Below are positions 25,693-34,505 of a DNA stretch of 64,000 nucleotides, piece after piece. This DNA comes from JAJCYL01 sp963664285. GTDB lineage: Bacteria; Bacteroidota; Bacteroidia; Cytophagales; Cyclobacteriaceae. The notes below the pieces were generated by a model. The model searched no databases. It was given only the letters and a program-made list of their open reading frames with translations, and was not told the DNA's origin. Each line of letters starts with the position of its first letter. Within the stretch, counting starts at the first letter, position 1. Location: positions 149,827-213,826 of the forward strand of contig CAXXNX010000019.1 in NCBI GenBank assembly GCA_963664285.2, read 5' to 3'. The position numbers and the translations under genes are program-made.

Positions 25693-27352
25693 AGCTTTCT
25701 AATCTATTATGATAATAGTAAAGCTTGTTGAGATCATGCGTGATAATATTTCCGTTCTTGTTTTTCCCCAGGGGTTTATTAGTATGATAAATCCCAACAT
25801 TCTTAATACCAAAATCAATCACGGAATCCGTTTTCCCGCTCAAATGCTCAGCATATCTAATCCTGCCCTTCTCAGCTATTTTATAAATTCGTTTACGAAG
25901 TCTCTTAAAATTTCTTTTGAACTTGTCATACGGAACTATGATGTCCTCTTCAGGTAATCTTAAAATTTCGAACAGGTCTAATTTGCTATTCATCCTTTTG
26001 ATCATCTCAAAAGCCAGAAATGCGGCAAGATGGCTGGCAAAGACGCAATTATTTTTATGAAATTCCTCAACTATCCTCTTAGATAAAATACGGGTATATT
26101 GTTGCTCTCTCTGTTGATCTTCCGTCACCTTGCCCTCAGATAAAAAGTAATCTCTAACTTCAATTTTATTCCCAGAACTATCCAAGCTGTTACCTTCATC
26201 ATCTACATAATTGCCCACGATGTCAAGTCCTTTACCAACAGTAACCGATATGTCCGACCCCTTTGTAAAAAATTCGATCAAAAATTTCGCAATCTTAAAA
26301 GAGGTTGAGTACTCATCATTTTCTATATAATATCTCTCCTGACCTTCAATTTTGAGATAATCGTTGATAAGCTGTGGGGCCTCTAGAACAAAATGGTAAT
26401 TGATCACAACTGGTACTATAAAAATTTTCTGATGATTACCATTATGAGTATGCTGAAAATTGAATCGCTGCGCCTCAACGGCTGTACCCAAAAGGCCAAG
26501 CTTAAGCCTATCTTCTATTCGACCTGACCTAGACCTAGTTCCGCCAGGGAAGAACAAGCTATGACAGCCATGTTGTAATGCAAGGGTGGAGTGGTTTTTC
26601 AGAGTCTCCAGGTAAAGCAGATTTTTTTTCCTCCTGTCTACCTTATAGGCACCAAGACTATTCATAAAATAAGCGAAAATCTTAATGCCAAAAAGGTTCA
26701 GACCTGCGCCATAAATAAACGGTGGCAATCCTAACCACTGGATGATCCAGGCAATTAAAATGGAATCCAAATTGCTAAAATGTGTTGGCACTAAAATTAT
26801 TGTGCCCTTTTTCGCTAATTTTCTTAAATGTTCAGCTTCACCTATTATGTGGATTTGGTCATCAAGATCAAGTTGGCGGCTAAAAAAAGACATAGGTCCC
26901 TTGATTCTTGCGGCGTTCAAAAGGCGGGCAAAAAGCATCGTGGCTATTCCCCGGGCAAAACGATAAGATGACCGATTAAAATTACCTGCTATTTCATTGG
27001 CGTATCGCCAAACAATCTGATGTAAAATCTCCTCAAGATCCTTTCTGTTATTTACCCTTTCCTGACCCGAATAATCGATTAGTCTTTGCTGTATTTCCCG
27101 ATAAAATGATTTCTCATTCTTCGGGTCTGCTTTCCAGGGATTCTGCTTTATACGTTGGCGCTCCTTATATACCGCTGATTCAAGGACTTCTGTTAGCCCC
27201 TTTCCACCTGTGTGCCGCCCTAAACTGTTGATTGTAGAATCAACAACCTCTTGCACGAATTTTTTTCGATTTTTGGCAAGTCGAACTACCGGCCATTCTC
27301 TTGTACCAGGTACGATGGGAGGATATTTATTACTATTACCTCTTAGTTTCAT
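25667..27352 (-). CDS. Glycerol-3-phosphate/1-acyl-G3P acyltransferase (PlsB-like)
   Basis: A 561-residue membrane-associated acyltransferase from ATG 27352 (MKLRGNSNKYPPIVPGTREW). The acyltransferase block has the H-x4-D catalytic motif in PTHFSNLDSILIAW and the later glycine motif FFPGGTRSRSGRIEDRL. Flanking helical regions are like those in PlsB/GPAT-type enzymes of Bacteroidota. The gene overlaps gpsA downstream, so the product of GpsA is probably its substrate. A longer reading to 27394 exists but its extra residues look non-coding. Confidence 0.8.
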   Translation of the reverse strand: MKLRGNSNKYPPIVPGTREWPVVRLAKNRKKFVQEVVDSTINSLGRHTGGKGLTEVLESAVYKERQRIKQNPWKADPKNEKSFYREIQQRLIDYSGQERVNNRKDLEEILHQIVWRYANEIAGNFNRSSYRFARGIATMLFARLLNAARIKGPMSFFSRQLDLDDQIHIIGEAEHLRKLAKKGTIILVPTHFSNLDSILIAWIIQWLGLPPFIYGAGLNLFGIKIFAYFMNSLGAYKVDRRKKNLLYLETLKNHSTLALQHGCHSLFFPGGTRSRSGRIEDRLKLGLLGTAVEAQRFNFQHTHNGNHQKIFIVPVVINYHFVLEAPQLINDYLKIEGQERYYIENDEYSTSFKIAKFLIEFFTKGSDISVTVGKGLDIVGNYVDDEGNSLDSSGNKIEVRDYFLSEGKVTEDQQREQQYTRILSKRIVEEFHKNNCVFASHLAAFLAFEMIKRMNSKLDLFEILRLPEEDIIVPYDKFKRNFKRLRKRIYKIAEKGRIRYAEHLSGKTDSVIDFGIKNVGIYHTNKPLGKNKNGNIITHDLNKLYYYHNRLESYDLEKFIK

Positions 27353-27402
27353 ATATGCGCAAGTCGTCCAAGTTAGCAAAAATCTTAAGATCAACGCATC
27401 AG

Positions 27403-28164
27403 TTATTTTTTGAGCAGGGTTATCAACTCTTCCCTATTGCCAAACTCCCGGGATAAAACAATAGCATCTTTATTAATTGGACCGTAGATATGTGGAAATA
27501 AGTCATCTCGCGGCAATACAATTTCCAGTTTTAACTGGCTAGATAGTTTTAAAGGATTAACTGCTAATAATATAAGATCTTTACACCCTTCAAAATACTG
27601 GTCAAATGTGTCTAGGACCTGGTTATGAGTTGAACAATGAATGAAGCCATCTTTGTGCAAGGATTTGTGCGAATAGGTTGACTCTGATATCTGAGATAAC
27701 CATGAATCTCTATCTGTCATATGGTATATCATTAGCTGTTCCTGGTTACCATCTCTGGTAGCAAGATAATTCTGAACAAACTTGACAAATAGTTTTAAAT
27801 TATTTGTCACTCTTTTCACTGGAATCGAATGAATAACAGAACCAGCATTTACTTGTAGAATTGCGGAACCTTCCCAACCAACATAGATCGCAAAAACTGA
27901 CGAAACTAAAATGAATAAAGAAATCCAAGAGTTGAACAGGTTACGAAAAATAAATAATAGGCTGGAACAAAGTAGAATCCAGCCAGATACCAATGGAAAC
28001 ATCCATTTCTTATGCGTAAAATGAAAATCAATTTCCTGATTTAAAGGATAAATATGCTCCCTTCCATCTTTAATGATTCTGAGTTCATCCACAAAGAGGA
28101 GACATTTATTATTATCGTCACCATCAATAAATAAATAACAAATAGCTATAGGAGTCGTTGCCAT
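27403..28164 (-). CDS. Membrane-anchored DUF952-domain protein
   Basis: A 253-residue protein of two parts. Residues 1-130 contain two hydrophobic helices (MFPLVSGWILLCSSLLFIF and WISLFILVSSVFAIYVGW) after a beta-rich start. Residues 145-250 match DUF952: IYHMTDRDSWL, HKDGFIHCSTHNQVLDTF, LILLAVNPLKL and HIYGPINKDAIV. DUF952 alone is about 100-110 residues, so this is a fusion to a membrane segment. The ATG at 28164 sits on the T-run of the hpf terminator, so translation may begin further in. Function of the family is unknown. Confidence 0.65.
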   Translation of the reverse strand: MATTPIAICYLFIDGDDNNKCLLFVDELRIIKDGREHIYPLNQEIDFHFTHKKWMFPLVSGWILLCSSLLFIFRNLFNSWISLFILVSSVFAIYVGWEGSAILQVNAGSVIHSIPVKRVTNNLKLFVKFVQNYLATRDGNQEQLMIYHMTDRDSWLSQISESTYSHKSLHKDGFIHCSTHNQVLDTFDQYFEGCKDLILLAVNPLKLSSQLKLEIVLPRDDLFPHIYGPINKDAIVLSREFGNREELITLLKK

Positions 28165-28187
28165 AAAAAAAGCCGGAAAAACCGGCC
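28164..28187 (-). terminator. Intrinsic terminator after hpf
   Basis: On the minus strand, GCCGG (from 28186) and CCGGC (to 28172) pair around a TTTTT loop and are followed by seven T (28171-28165). It lies directly after the hpf stop and overlaps the first codon of the next frame, so it ends the rpsU-xerC-hpf unit. Confidence 0.85.
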
Positions 28188-28193
28188 ATTTTG

Positions 28194-28493
28194 TTAGTGA
28201 GCTATCTGTTTTTCCCTGAACTTTTTCAGCTGTCCCCTTAATGCATTTACTGCATCTTCTGTAGCAGCCTCAAAAGAATCTGCCTGGTCTTTTGCAAAAA
28301 ATTGCCTTCCGGGTATATTCAATTTTATTTCGATGATCTTGTTTTCCCTTGATCCCTTCTTATCCAGTCTCAAAAACACTTCAACATCAATTATCCTGCT
28401 GTATAGCTTTTGAAGCTTTTCTGTTTTTTTCTCTACAAATTCGATCAATTTATGATCGGCATTAAAATGTACTGCATGCATCTGTAGCTTCAT
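28194..28493 (-). CDS. hpf: Ribosome hibernation promoting factor, short form
   Basis: A 99-residue HPF/RaiA-family protein that binds the 30S subunit and silences ribosomes in slow growth. The sequence follows the family: MKLQMHAVHFNADHKLIEFV, then KTEKLQKLYSRIIDVEVFL, NKIIEIKLNIPGRQFFA and SFEAATEDAVNALRGQLKKF. It lacks the C-terminal dimerisation domain of long HPF. It follows xerC by 30 bases on the same strand and ends in a strong terminator. Confidence 0.92.
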   Translation of the reverse strand: MKLQMHAVHFNADHKLIEFVEKKTEKLQKLYSRIIDVEVFLRLDKKGSRENKIIEIKLNIPGRQFFAKDQADSFEAATEDAVNALRGQLKKFREKQIAH

Positions 28494-28523
28494 GATTATT
28501 AAAATTTAAGTTACTAAAATCGA

Positions 28524-29405
28524 CTAGGCCTTTGGATGAGCCTGGTCAAATGTTCTTTTCAATTTCTCTATTGAATTGTGAGTATATACCTGGGTCGCAG
28601 CCAGATTTGCATGACCCAGTAGTTCTTTAACAGCATTCAAATCTGCTCCTTTGTTAAGCAAGTGTGTAGCAAATGTATGCCTCAAAACATGAGGGCTTTT
28701 TTTATCAGACGTTGTAACAAGATTTAAATAATGGTTGACAATTCTATAAATCATCATAGGGTAGCTCTTTTCGCACTTGTCTGATACTACTAATAATTTA
28801 CTAAAATTTTTGCTAAAATGCTCGTCTCTAAGCCCAATATATTCTTTGATCGGAGTGATAATTGATTCTGGTATTGGAATAATTCTCTCTTTATTTCTTT
28901 TTCCCAATACTTTGATAGTACGTTCATAAAAATTAACGTCCTCAATCTTTAAATTTATCAACTCAGATAATCGAATTCCCGTTCCATAAAGCATTTCGAA
29001 AATTAATTTATCCCTTCTGCCAACAAACCCTTCGGGAAAGGGTATCTGGTCTAAAAGTTTGATCATTTCAGATTCATTAACAAATTGGGGTAACTTTTTT
29101 TCTGTTTTGAGTGGTTTTAGTTTCTGAGTAGGATTTGTAGAACAGATTTCACGGACCAATAGAAACTTATAAAAGGCTTTTAAGCTAGCCATTTTTCTAT
29201 TTATTGAACGAGCAGATATCTTATCTTCAACTAATTCAACAATCCATGCCCTAATATGAGGATATTTGACCTGATCTAATGCAGTAGTTGCATCAATTCC
29301 GGTGAGAAACCGGCTGAATTGAACCAGATCATTTTCATAAGACTTAATAGTATTGGGACTGTAACGTCTCTCGTGCTCGAGGTAGCTCAGAAAGCTTTCA
29401 ATCAT
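28524..29405 (-). CDS. xerC: Tyrosine recombinase XerC
   Basis: Site-specific recombinase that resolves chromosome dimers at dif. From ATG 29405 (MIESFLSYLEHERRYSPNTI) it is 293 residues. The N-terminal SAM-like core-binding domain spans about 1-85. The catalytic set is visible: Arg in YGTGIRLSELINL, HVLRHTFATHLL (H-x-x-R), LLGHANLAATQVYTH (His and nucleophile Tyr). It sits between rpsU and hpf, an arrangement common in Bacteroidota. An upstream extension to 29438 is less likely. Confidence 0.9.
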   Translation of the reverse strand: MIESFLSYLEHERRYSPNTIKSYENDLVQFSRFLTGIDATTALDQVKYPHIRAWIVELVEDKISARSINRKMASLKAFYKFLLVREICSTNPTQKLKPLKTEKKLPQFVNESEMIKLLDQIPFPEGFVGRRDKLIFEMLYGTGIRLSELINLKIEDVNFYERTIKVLGKRNKERIIPIPESIITPIKEYIGLRDEHFSKNFSKLLVVSDKCEKSYPMMIYRIVNHYLNLVTTSDKKSPHVLRHTFATHLLNKGADLNAVKELLGHANLAATQVYTHNSIEKLKRTFDQAHPKA

Positions 29406-29466
29406 AAGTGTACTGTTCCTCAGTACTAACTTAATCAAAAGCTGCCAAAAATTTTAGAAGTGCCCC

Positions 29467-29661
29467 CTAGTAGTTATCGTTAGCGTACATTTTCTGACGG
29501 TACCTGGCCTTTAGTACTTCCTGACGCCGCTTGATCGAAGGTTTTTGGAAAAAAGTCCTGCCTCTCAACTCTCTCAAAACACCTGTTTTTTCAAACTTCT
29601 TTTTAAAGCGTTTTAAAGCCCTATCTATAGACTCGTTTTCCTTCACATTAACTACAAGCAT
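29467..29661 (-). CDS. rpsU: 30S ribosomal protein S21
   Basis: A 64-residue basic protein matching bS21: MLVVNVKENESIDRALKRFK, then KKFEKTGVLRELRGRTFF and KPSIKRRQEVLKARYRQKMY. Part of the small ribosomal subunit. It opens the rpsU-xerC-hpf unit and has a well-matched Bacteroidota promoter 30 bases upstream. Confidence 0.95.
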   Translation of the reverse strand: MLVVNVKENESIDRALKRFKKKFEKTGVLRELRGRTFFQKPSIKRRQEVLKARYRQKMYANDNY

Positions 29662-29690
29662 TGTATCTTACTTTAATTAAAATCGGGGTG

Positions 29691-29722
29691 CAAATATAAA
29701 GGAGGTCTGCATCAATATCAAA
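29691..29722 (-). promoter_or_regulatory. Bacteroidota-type promoter for rpsU
   Basis: On the minus strand a TTTG (29722-29719), a 20-base spacer and TATATTTG (29698-29691) match the -33 and -7 elements of Bacteroidota housekeeping promoters (TTTG, TAnnTTTG). It lies 30 bases before the rpsU start and next to the stop of the acyl-CoA dehydrogenase gene. Confidence 0.7.
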
Positions 29723-29725
29723 TCG

Positions 29726-30890
29726 TTATTTCAGTATTTCCCTTGAAATAACCAGTTTCTGAATCTCAGATGTGCCCTCTCCAATGGTGCACAATTTAGA
29801 ATCCCTGTAATATTTTTCAACCGGGTAATCCTTGGTATAACCATGCCCACCAAAGATCTGGACTGCTTCGTTAGAAACATCTACTGCTACTTCGGAAGCA
29901 TAGTATTTGGCCATGGCTGATTCCTTGGAGACAATCTGACCTTTTTGCTTCAATTCGGCTGCACTATAAGTCAATTTAGATGCTGCTTCCACTTTTGTGG
30001 CCATTTCAGCCAATTTGAAAGCAATACCTTGAAATTTAGCAATAGGTTGATTGAATTGATGCCTTTCCTTCGAATACTTAATCGCCGCCTCAAGTGCGCC
30101 ATTTGATATTCCTAATGATAAGGCTGCAATTGATATCCTGCCGCCATCTAAAACTTTTAATGACTGGACAAATCCCTCTCCGATCTCCGCAAGAATATTA
30201 TCTTCTGATACTCTACAATTTTCAAAAATCATTTCACTGGTTTCTGATGCTCTCATTCCTAACTTGTCCTCTTTTCGTCCGCCAGTAAATCCAGGAGTAC
30301 CTCTTTCCACCACAAAGGCAAGTCATGCCATGTGAATCACCTTTATCACCAGTCCTCACGATTACAACTGCTACATCGCCTGAATTTCCATGAGTAATGA
30401 AATTCTTTGTTCCGTTTATAATCCAGTCATTTCCATCTTTAACAGCAGTGGTTCGCATGTTGCCTGCGTCAGATCCGGTATTAGGCTCCGTCAAACCCCA
30501 CGCCCCAATCCACTCGGCAGAGGCCAACTTCGGCAACCATTTCAGTTTCTGTGATTCATTACCAAACTGAAGTATGTGACCGGTGCATAGTGAGTTATGA
30601 GCCGCAACCGATAGTCCTATTGATCCATCTATTTTCGCGATCTCTGAGATGACGGTTACATATTCCTCATAACCAAATCCAGACCCTCCATATTCATGTG
30701 GAACCAACACACCCATTAGACCCAATTCACCTAGTTTTTTAAACAATAGAACAGGAAATTCTTGACTATCATCCCATTCCCTCATGAAGGGCTTTATTTC
30801 CTTCTCACCAAAATCCCTAATCATCTGTGAGATCATTCCTTGATTTTCCTTTACCTGATTTGGTGAATTTTCGCTAATTATAGCCTCCAT
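29726..30890 (-). pseudogene. Acyl-CoA dehydrogenase, one-base insertion
   Basis: FAD enzyme that introduces the alpha-beta double bond in acyl-CoAs, probably short or branched chain. The 5' frame (from 30890) has GLTEPNTGSDAGNMRTTAVK and GTKNFITHGNSGDVAVVIV. After HGMT an extra T near 30325 breaks the frame. Removing it restores HGMTAFVVERGTPGFTGGRK, which continues in the 3' frame with LKVLDGGRISIAALSLGISN, IFGGHGYTKDYPVEKYYRD and IGEGTSEIQKLVISREIL. Repaired length is about 387 residues, normal for the family. It could be a sequencing error in an otherwise healthy core gene. Confidence 0.85.
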
Positions 30891-31058
30891 ATTTATTTGA
30901 TTATCAGACAGAAAACGATTTTTAAATGAAAATGTTCGCTAAATTATGAATAACAAAACAGTGATGCAAATTAACCTGGGAGTATCACTTAAATTTATAT
31001 GAAATTGTGATGGATAGAGATGAATGTGGTTGAGAAACGTTTTACATAAAAGTGTGGA

Positions 31059-31088
31059 TTGCTGATAAAGCAAAGACCATTACTTTTG
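31059..31088 (+). promoter_or_regulatory. Bacteroidota-type promoter for the ugd operon
   Basis: TTG at 31059-31061, a 19-base spacer and TACTTTTG at 31081-31088 match the -33/-7 consensus (TAnnTTTG). It lies 28 bases upstream of the ugd start codon. Confidence 0.7.
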
Positions 31089-31115
31089 TGCCTCTATAAA
31101 ACGAGAAGTCTTTAG

Positions 31116-32432
31116 ATGAAAATAGCCGTTGTAGGAACCGGGTATGTAGGTCTGGTCACAGGAACCTGTTTTGCTGAAACGGGGAATCATGTATGCTGTG
31201 TCGATATTGATGAGTATAAAGTGAGTCAACTCCGGAAAGGCAAGATTACTATTTATGAACCTGGACTTGAAGCCTTATTTGAGCGAAATATCCAACAAGA
31301 TCGATTGACGTTTACCACTAGCTTAGAAGAAGGGGTTAAAGAAGCAAGAGTGATCTTTTTGGCATTACCGACCCCAATGAATGGGGACGGATCAGCAGAT
31401 TTGAAATATATCTTACAGGTCGCCAATGATCTCGGGCCCTTACTCGATGATTACACAGTGATAGTGGACAAAAGCACGGTACCGGTTGGTACAGCAGAGA
31501 AAGTAACAGCTGCAATCCAACAAAAAGCATCGGTCCCATTTGACATCGTTTCAAATCCCGAATTTCTCAGAGAAGGTGTCGCAGTCGAAGATTTTATGAA
31601 ACCCGACCGGGTGGTGATTGGCACAAATTCGGAAAGGGCAATAAAAATCATGCGGTCTTTATATTCTCCACTAGTTAGACAAGGCAATCCGATATTATTC
31701 ATGGATGAACGCTCAGCTGAATTAACGAAATATGCGGCCAATTCATTTCTTGCTACTAAAATTACTTTTATGAATGAGATCGCTAACCTATGTGAGAAGT
31801 TGGGAGCTGATGTGGACGAAGTTCGAAAAGGCGTGGGAACAGATTCAAGAATTGGAAAAAGATTCTTGTTTGCTGGGGTAGGTTATGGTGGTAGTTGTTT
31901 CTCAAAAGATGTTCAGGCTTTGGCAAAATCATCGAAAGATGTCGGGTATAATTTTAATATTCTGAATGCCGTAATGTCAACTAATGCAGATCAAAAGTTG
32001 AAACTACTCCAGGCTATAGATACTCATTTCAATGGAGATTTAAATGGTAAGTCCATTGCTATTTGGGGCCTGGCCTTCAAACCTTATACCGATGATATTA
32101 GAGAAGCTCCAGCACTTACAAATATAGAAGCGCTATTGGATAGAGGGGTACAGATTAAGGCCTATGATCCGGAAGCAATGGGAAATGTAAAATCTTTAGT
32201 CGGAGACAGAATTTATTATGGATCAAATCAGTATGATGTCCTAAACGGCGCAGATGCTTTGATGATTATGACCGAATGGCCGGTTTTTCGTACGCCGGAT
32301 TTCGACAGAATAAAGACTCTTATGAAGAATAATTTGATCTTTGATGGACGCAACCTCTACGAACCAGTAAATATGGAGGAAATCGGGTTCACATATTATA
32401 GCATCGGAAGAAGGTCAGTAAATGCAAAATAA
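31116..32432 (+). CDS. ugd: UDP-glucose 6-dehydrogenase
   Basis: Oxidises UDP-glucose to UDP-glucuronate with two NAD. The 438-residue protein has the Rossmann motif VGTGYVGLVTGTCFAE at residues 5-20, SNPEFLREGVAVEDFMKPDR and the catalytic cysteine in GYGGSCFSKDV. The C-terminal UDP-binding domain has WGLAFKPYTDDIREAPAL. It is the first gene of a four-gene plus-strand operon for nucleotide sugars, overlapping galE by 11 bases. The products probably feed polysaccharide synthesis. Confidence 0.95.
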   Translation: MKIAVVGTGYVGLVTGTCFAETGNHVCCVDIDEYKVSQLRKGKITIYEPGLEALFERNIQQDRLTFTTSLEEGVKEARVIFLALPTPMNGDGSADLKYILQVANDLGPLLDDYTVIVDKSTVPVGTAEKVTAAIQQKASVPFDIVSNPEFLREGVAVEDFMKPDRVVIGTNSERAIKIMRSLYSPLVRQGNPILFMDERSAELTKYAANSFLATKITFMNEIANLCEKLGADVDEVRKGVGTDSRIGKRFLFAGVGYGGSCFSKDVQALAKSSKDVGYNFNILNAVMSTNADQKLKLLQAIDTHFNGDLNGKSIAIWGLAFKPYTDDIREAPALTNIEALLDRGVQIKAYDPEAMGNVKSLVGDRIYYGSNQYDVLNGADALMIMTEWPVFRTPDFDRIKTLMKNNLIFDGRNLYEPVNMEEIGFTYYSIGRRSVNAK

Positions 32433-33444
32433 AAAAATCTTAGTAACTGGTGGGGCCGGTTATATTGGCTCACACACTGTGGTAGAATTATTCAATGCTG
32501 GTTACACGCCCATTATTATTGACAATTTTAGTAATTCAGAACAAGATGTAATGATTGGCATCAACACCATTTTGAAAACAGAGATAAAATGGTATGAAGG
32601 AGATTGCCGCGACATTGACTATCTGAACAAGATTATATTGTTAGAAAAAGATATTGAAGGTGTTATACATTTTGCTGCATCTAAAGCAGTCGGAGAATCA
32701 GTTGAAGACCCGCTTGAATATTACGACAATAATATTGGATCCCTGATCACTTTACTACAGGCCATGAAGAAGGCAGTGATCAACAATATCGTCTTCTCCT
32801 CTTCCTGTACAGTGTATGGGCAAGCAAAGAAGCTTCCGGTTACTGAAAATACCCCAATACTTCCGGCGGAATCTCCTTATGGTAATACCAAGCAAATTAG
32901 TGAGGAGATTCTTTGCGACGTATCAAACGCCGAAAGTGACTTCAATGCAGTATCGCTTAGATATTTCAATCCCATTGGAGCGCACCCTACATCACTGATA
33001 GGGGAATTACCCATTGGAGTGCCAAGTAATTTAGTTCCGTTTATCACTCAGACAGCGGCTGGCTTAAGAGAAAAACTCATAGTTTTCGGCGATGATTACG
33101 ATACAGAAGATGGAACATGTATTAGGGATTTCATTCATGTTATTGATTTAGCAAAGGCGCATGTCAAAGCATTAGACGCCCTTTTTGGAGGAAAACTTAC
33201 CGGTAGTTCTGTACTAAACTGTGGTACCGGACAAGGGAATACAGTTTTGCAATTGATAAAATCGTTCGAAAAAGTTGCCGGAACTAAACTCAACTATGAA
33301 ATTGGCCCTCGAAGATCCGGTGATATTGAAGCCATTTATGCTGATGTAAAAAGGGCAGAAAAATTGCTCGATTGGAAAACTGAATTGTCACTCGATCAAG
33401 CACTAGAGGATGCTTTCAACTGGCAGAATGCATTGAAAAAATGA
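32422..33444 (+). CDS. galE: UDP-glucose 4-epimerase
   Basis: An extended short-chain dehydrogenase of 340 residues that interconverts UDP-glucose and UDP-galactose. It has TGGAGYIGSHTVVELFNAGY at the N-terminus for NAD, the Ser/Tyr-Lys catalytic set in FSSSCTVYG and SPYGNTK, and LRYFNPIGAHP plus GTCIRDFIHVIDLAKAH typical of GalE. It overlaps ugd by 11 bases and rmlB by 4, so translation is coupled across the operon. Confidence 0.93.
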   Translation: MQNKKILVTGGAGYIGSHTVVELFNAGYTPIIIDNFSNSEQDVMIGINTILKTEIKWYEGDCRDIDYLNKIILLEKDIEGVIHFAASKAVGESVEDPLEYYDNNIGSLITLLQAMKKAVINNIVFSSSCTVYGQAKKLPVTENTPILPAESPYGNTKQISEEILCDVSNAESDFNAVSLRYFNPIGAHPTSLIGELPIGVPSNLVPFITQTAAGLREKLIVFGDDYDTEDGTCIRDFIHVIDLAKAHVKALDALFGGKLTGSSVLNCGTGQGNTVLQLIKSFEKVAGTKLNYEIGPRRSGDIEAIYADVKRAEKLLDWKTELSLDQALEDAFNWQNALKK

Positions 33445-34493
33445 CACCATTCAAACGAAATATTCTGATTACAGGTGGGGCTGGATTTATTGGCTCTCAT
33501 GTAGTTAGGCTCTTCGTAAATAAATACCCGGAATACAGAATATTTAATTTAGACAAACTTACCTACGCCGGCAACCTGGAAAATCTATCAGATATAGAAG
33601 GAGCTGAAAACTATGAATTCATAAAATCCGACATCGTAGTTAAGGATACAGTTAACAGATTATTTACAGAAAAGAATTTTGATGCTGTTATCCACCTGGC
33701 GGCTGAATCACATGTCGACAGGTCAATCAGTGATCCAATGGCATTTATTCAAACCAATATTATCGGAACAGTCAATCTTCTGAATGCCGCAAAGAGCCAG
33801 TGGTCAGAAAAAAAAGGAAAATTATTTTATCATATTTCCACCGATGAAGTCTTTGGCTCATTGAAAGAAGGTTTCTTTTCAGAAACAACAGCTTATGATC
33901 CTCAGTCTCCTTATTCTGCATCTAAGGCCAGTTCTGACCACTTCGTTACGGCCTATGGCAACACTTACGAATTGCCCATTATTATATCTAACTGCTCCAA
34001 TAACTATGGCCCTAATCAGTTTCCTGAAAAACTAATACCCCTCTGCATCAATAATATTAAAAACATGGAGCCATTGCCCATTTATGGCAAAGGTGAAAAT
34101 GTAAGGGATTGGCTTTTTGTTGCAGATCACGCAGAAGCGATTGACAGAGTTTTTCATAACGGCCAAATAGGGAAAACCTACAATATTGGTGGGTTGAATG
34201 AATGGCAAAACATCACAGTTGTCAGGTTTTTGTGTCAAATAATGGACACTAAACTTGGCAGAAAACCTGGAGATTCGGAAAAATTAATCACGTTTGTAAA
34301 AGATAGGGCCGGTCATGATCTGCGGTACGCAATAGATGCAGACAAAATCGCTTCAGAACTTGGGTGGAAACCCACTGTTACATTTGAAGTCGGCCTTGAA
34401 CGAACCGTAGATTGGTATCTTGAAAATGAAACCTGGCTTGAAAATGTGATCTCAGGTGATTATCAACATTACTATGAATATCAATACGGGTAG
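33441..34493 (+). CDS. rfbB: dTDP-glucose 4,6-dehydratase
   Basis: Second enzyme of the dTDP-rhamnose route, 350 residues. It has TGGAGFIGSHVVRLFVNKYP, LDKLTYAGNLENL, HLAAESHVDRSISDPMAFI and the dehydratase signature HISTDEVFGSL. The catalytic Tyr-x3-Lys is in SPYSASKASSDHFV, and ISNCSNNYGPNQFPEKLIPL follows. The start overlaps galE by an ATGA. The other dTDP-rhamnose genes (rmlA, rmlC, rmlD) are not in the window. Confidence 0.93.
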   Translation: MTPFKRNILITGGAGFIGSHVVRLFVNKYPEYRIFNLDKLTYAGNLENLSDIEGAENYEFIKSDIVVKDTVNRLFTEKNFDAVIHLAAESHVDRSISDPMAFIQTNIIGTVNLLNAAKSQWSEKKGKLFYHISTDEVFGSLKEGFFSETTAYDPQSPYSASKASSDHFVTAYGNTYELPIIISNCSNNYGPNQFPEKLIPLCINNIKNMEPLPIYGKGENVRDWLFVADHAEAIDRVFHNGQIGKTYNIGGLNEWQNITVVRFLCQIMDTKLGRKPGDSEKLITFVKDRAGHDLRYAIDADKIASELGWKPTVTFEVGLERTVDWYLENETWLENVISGDYQHYYEYQYG

Positions 34494-34505
34494 ATTCATT
34501 ACGTT

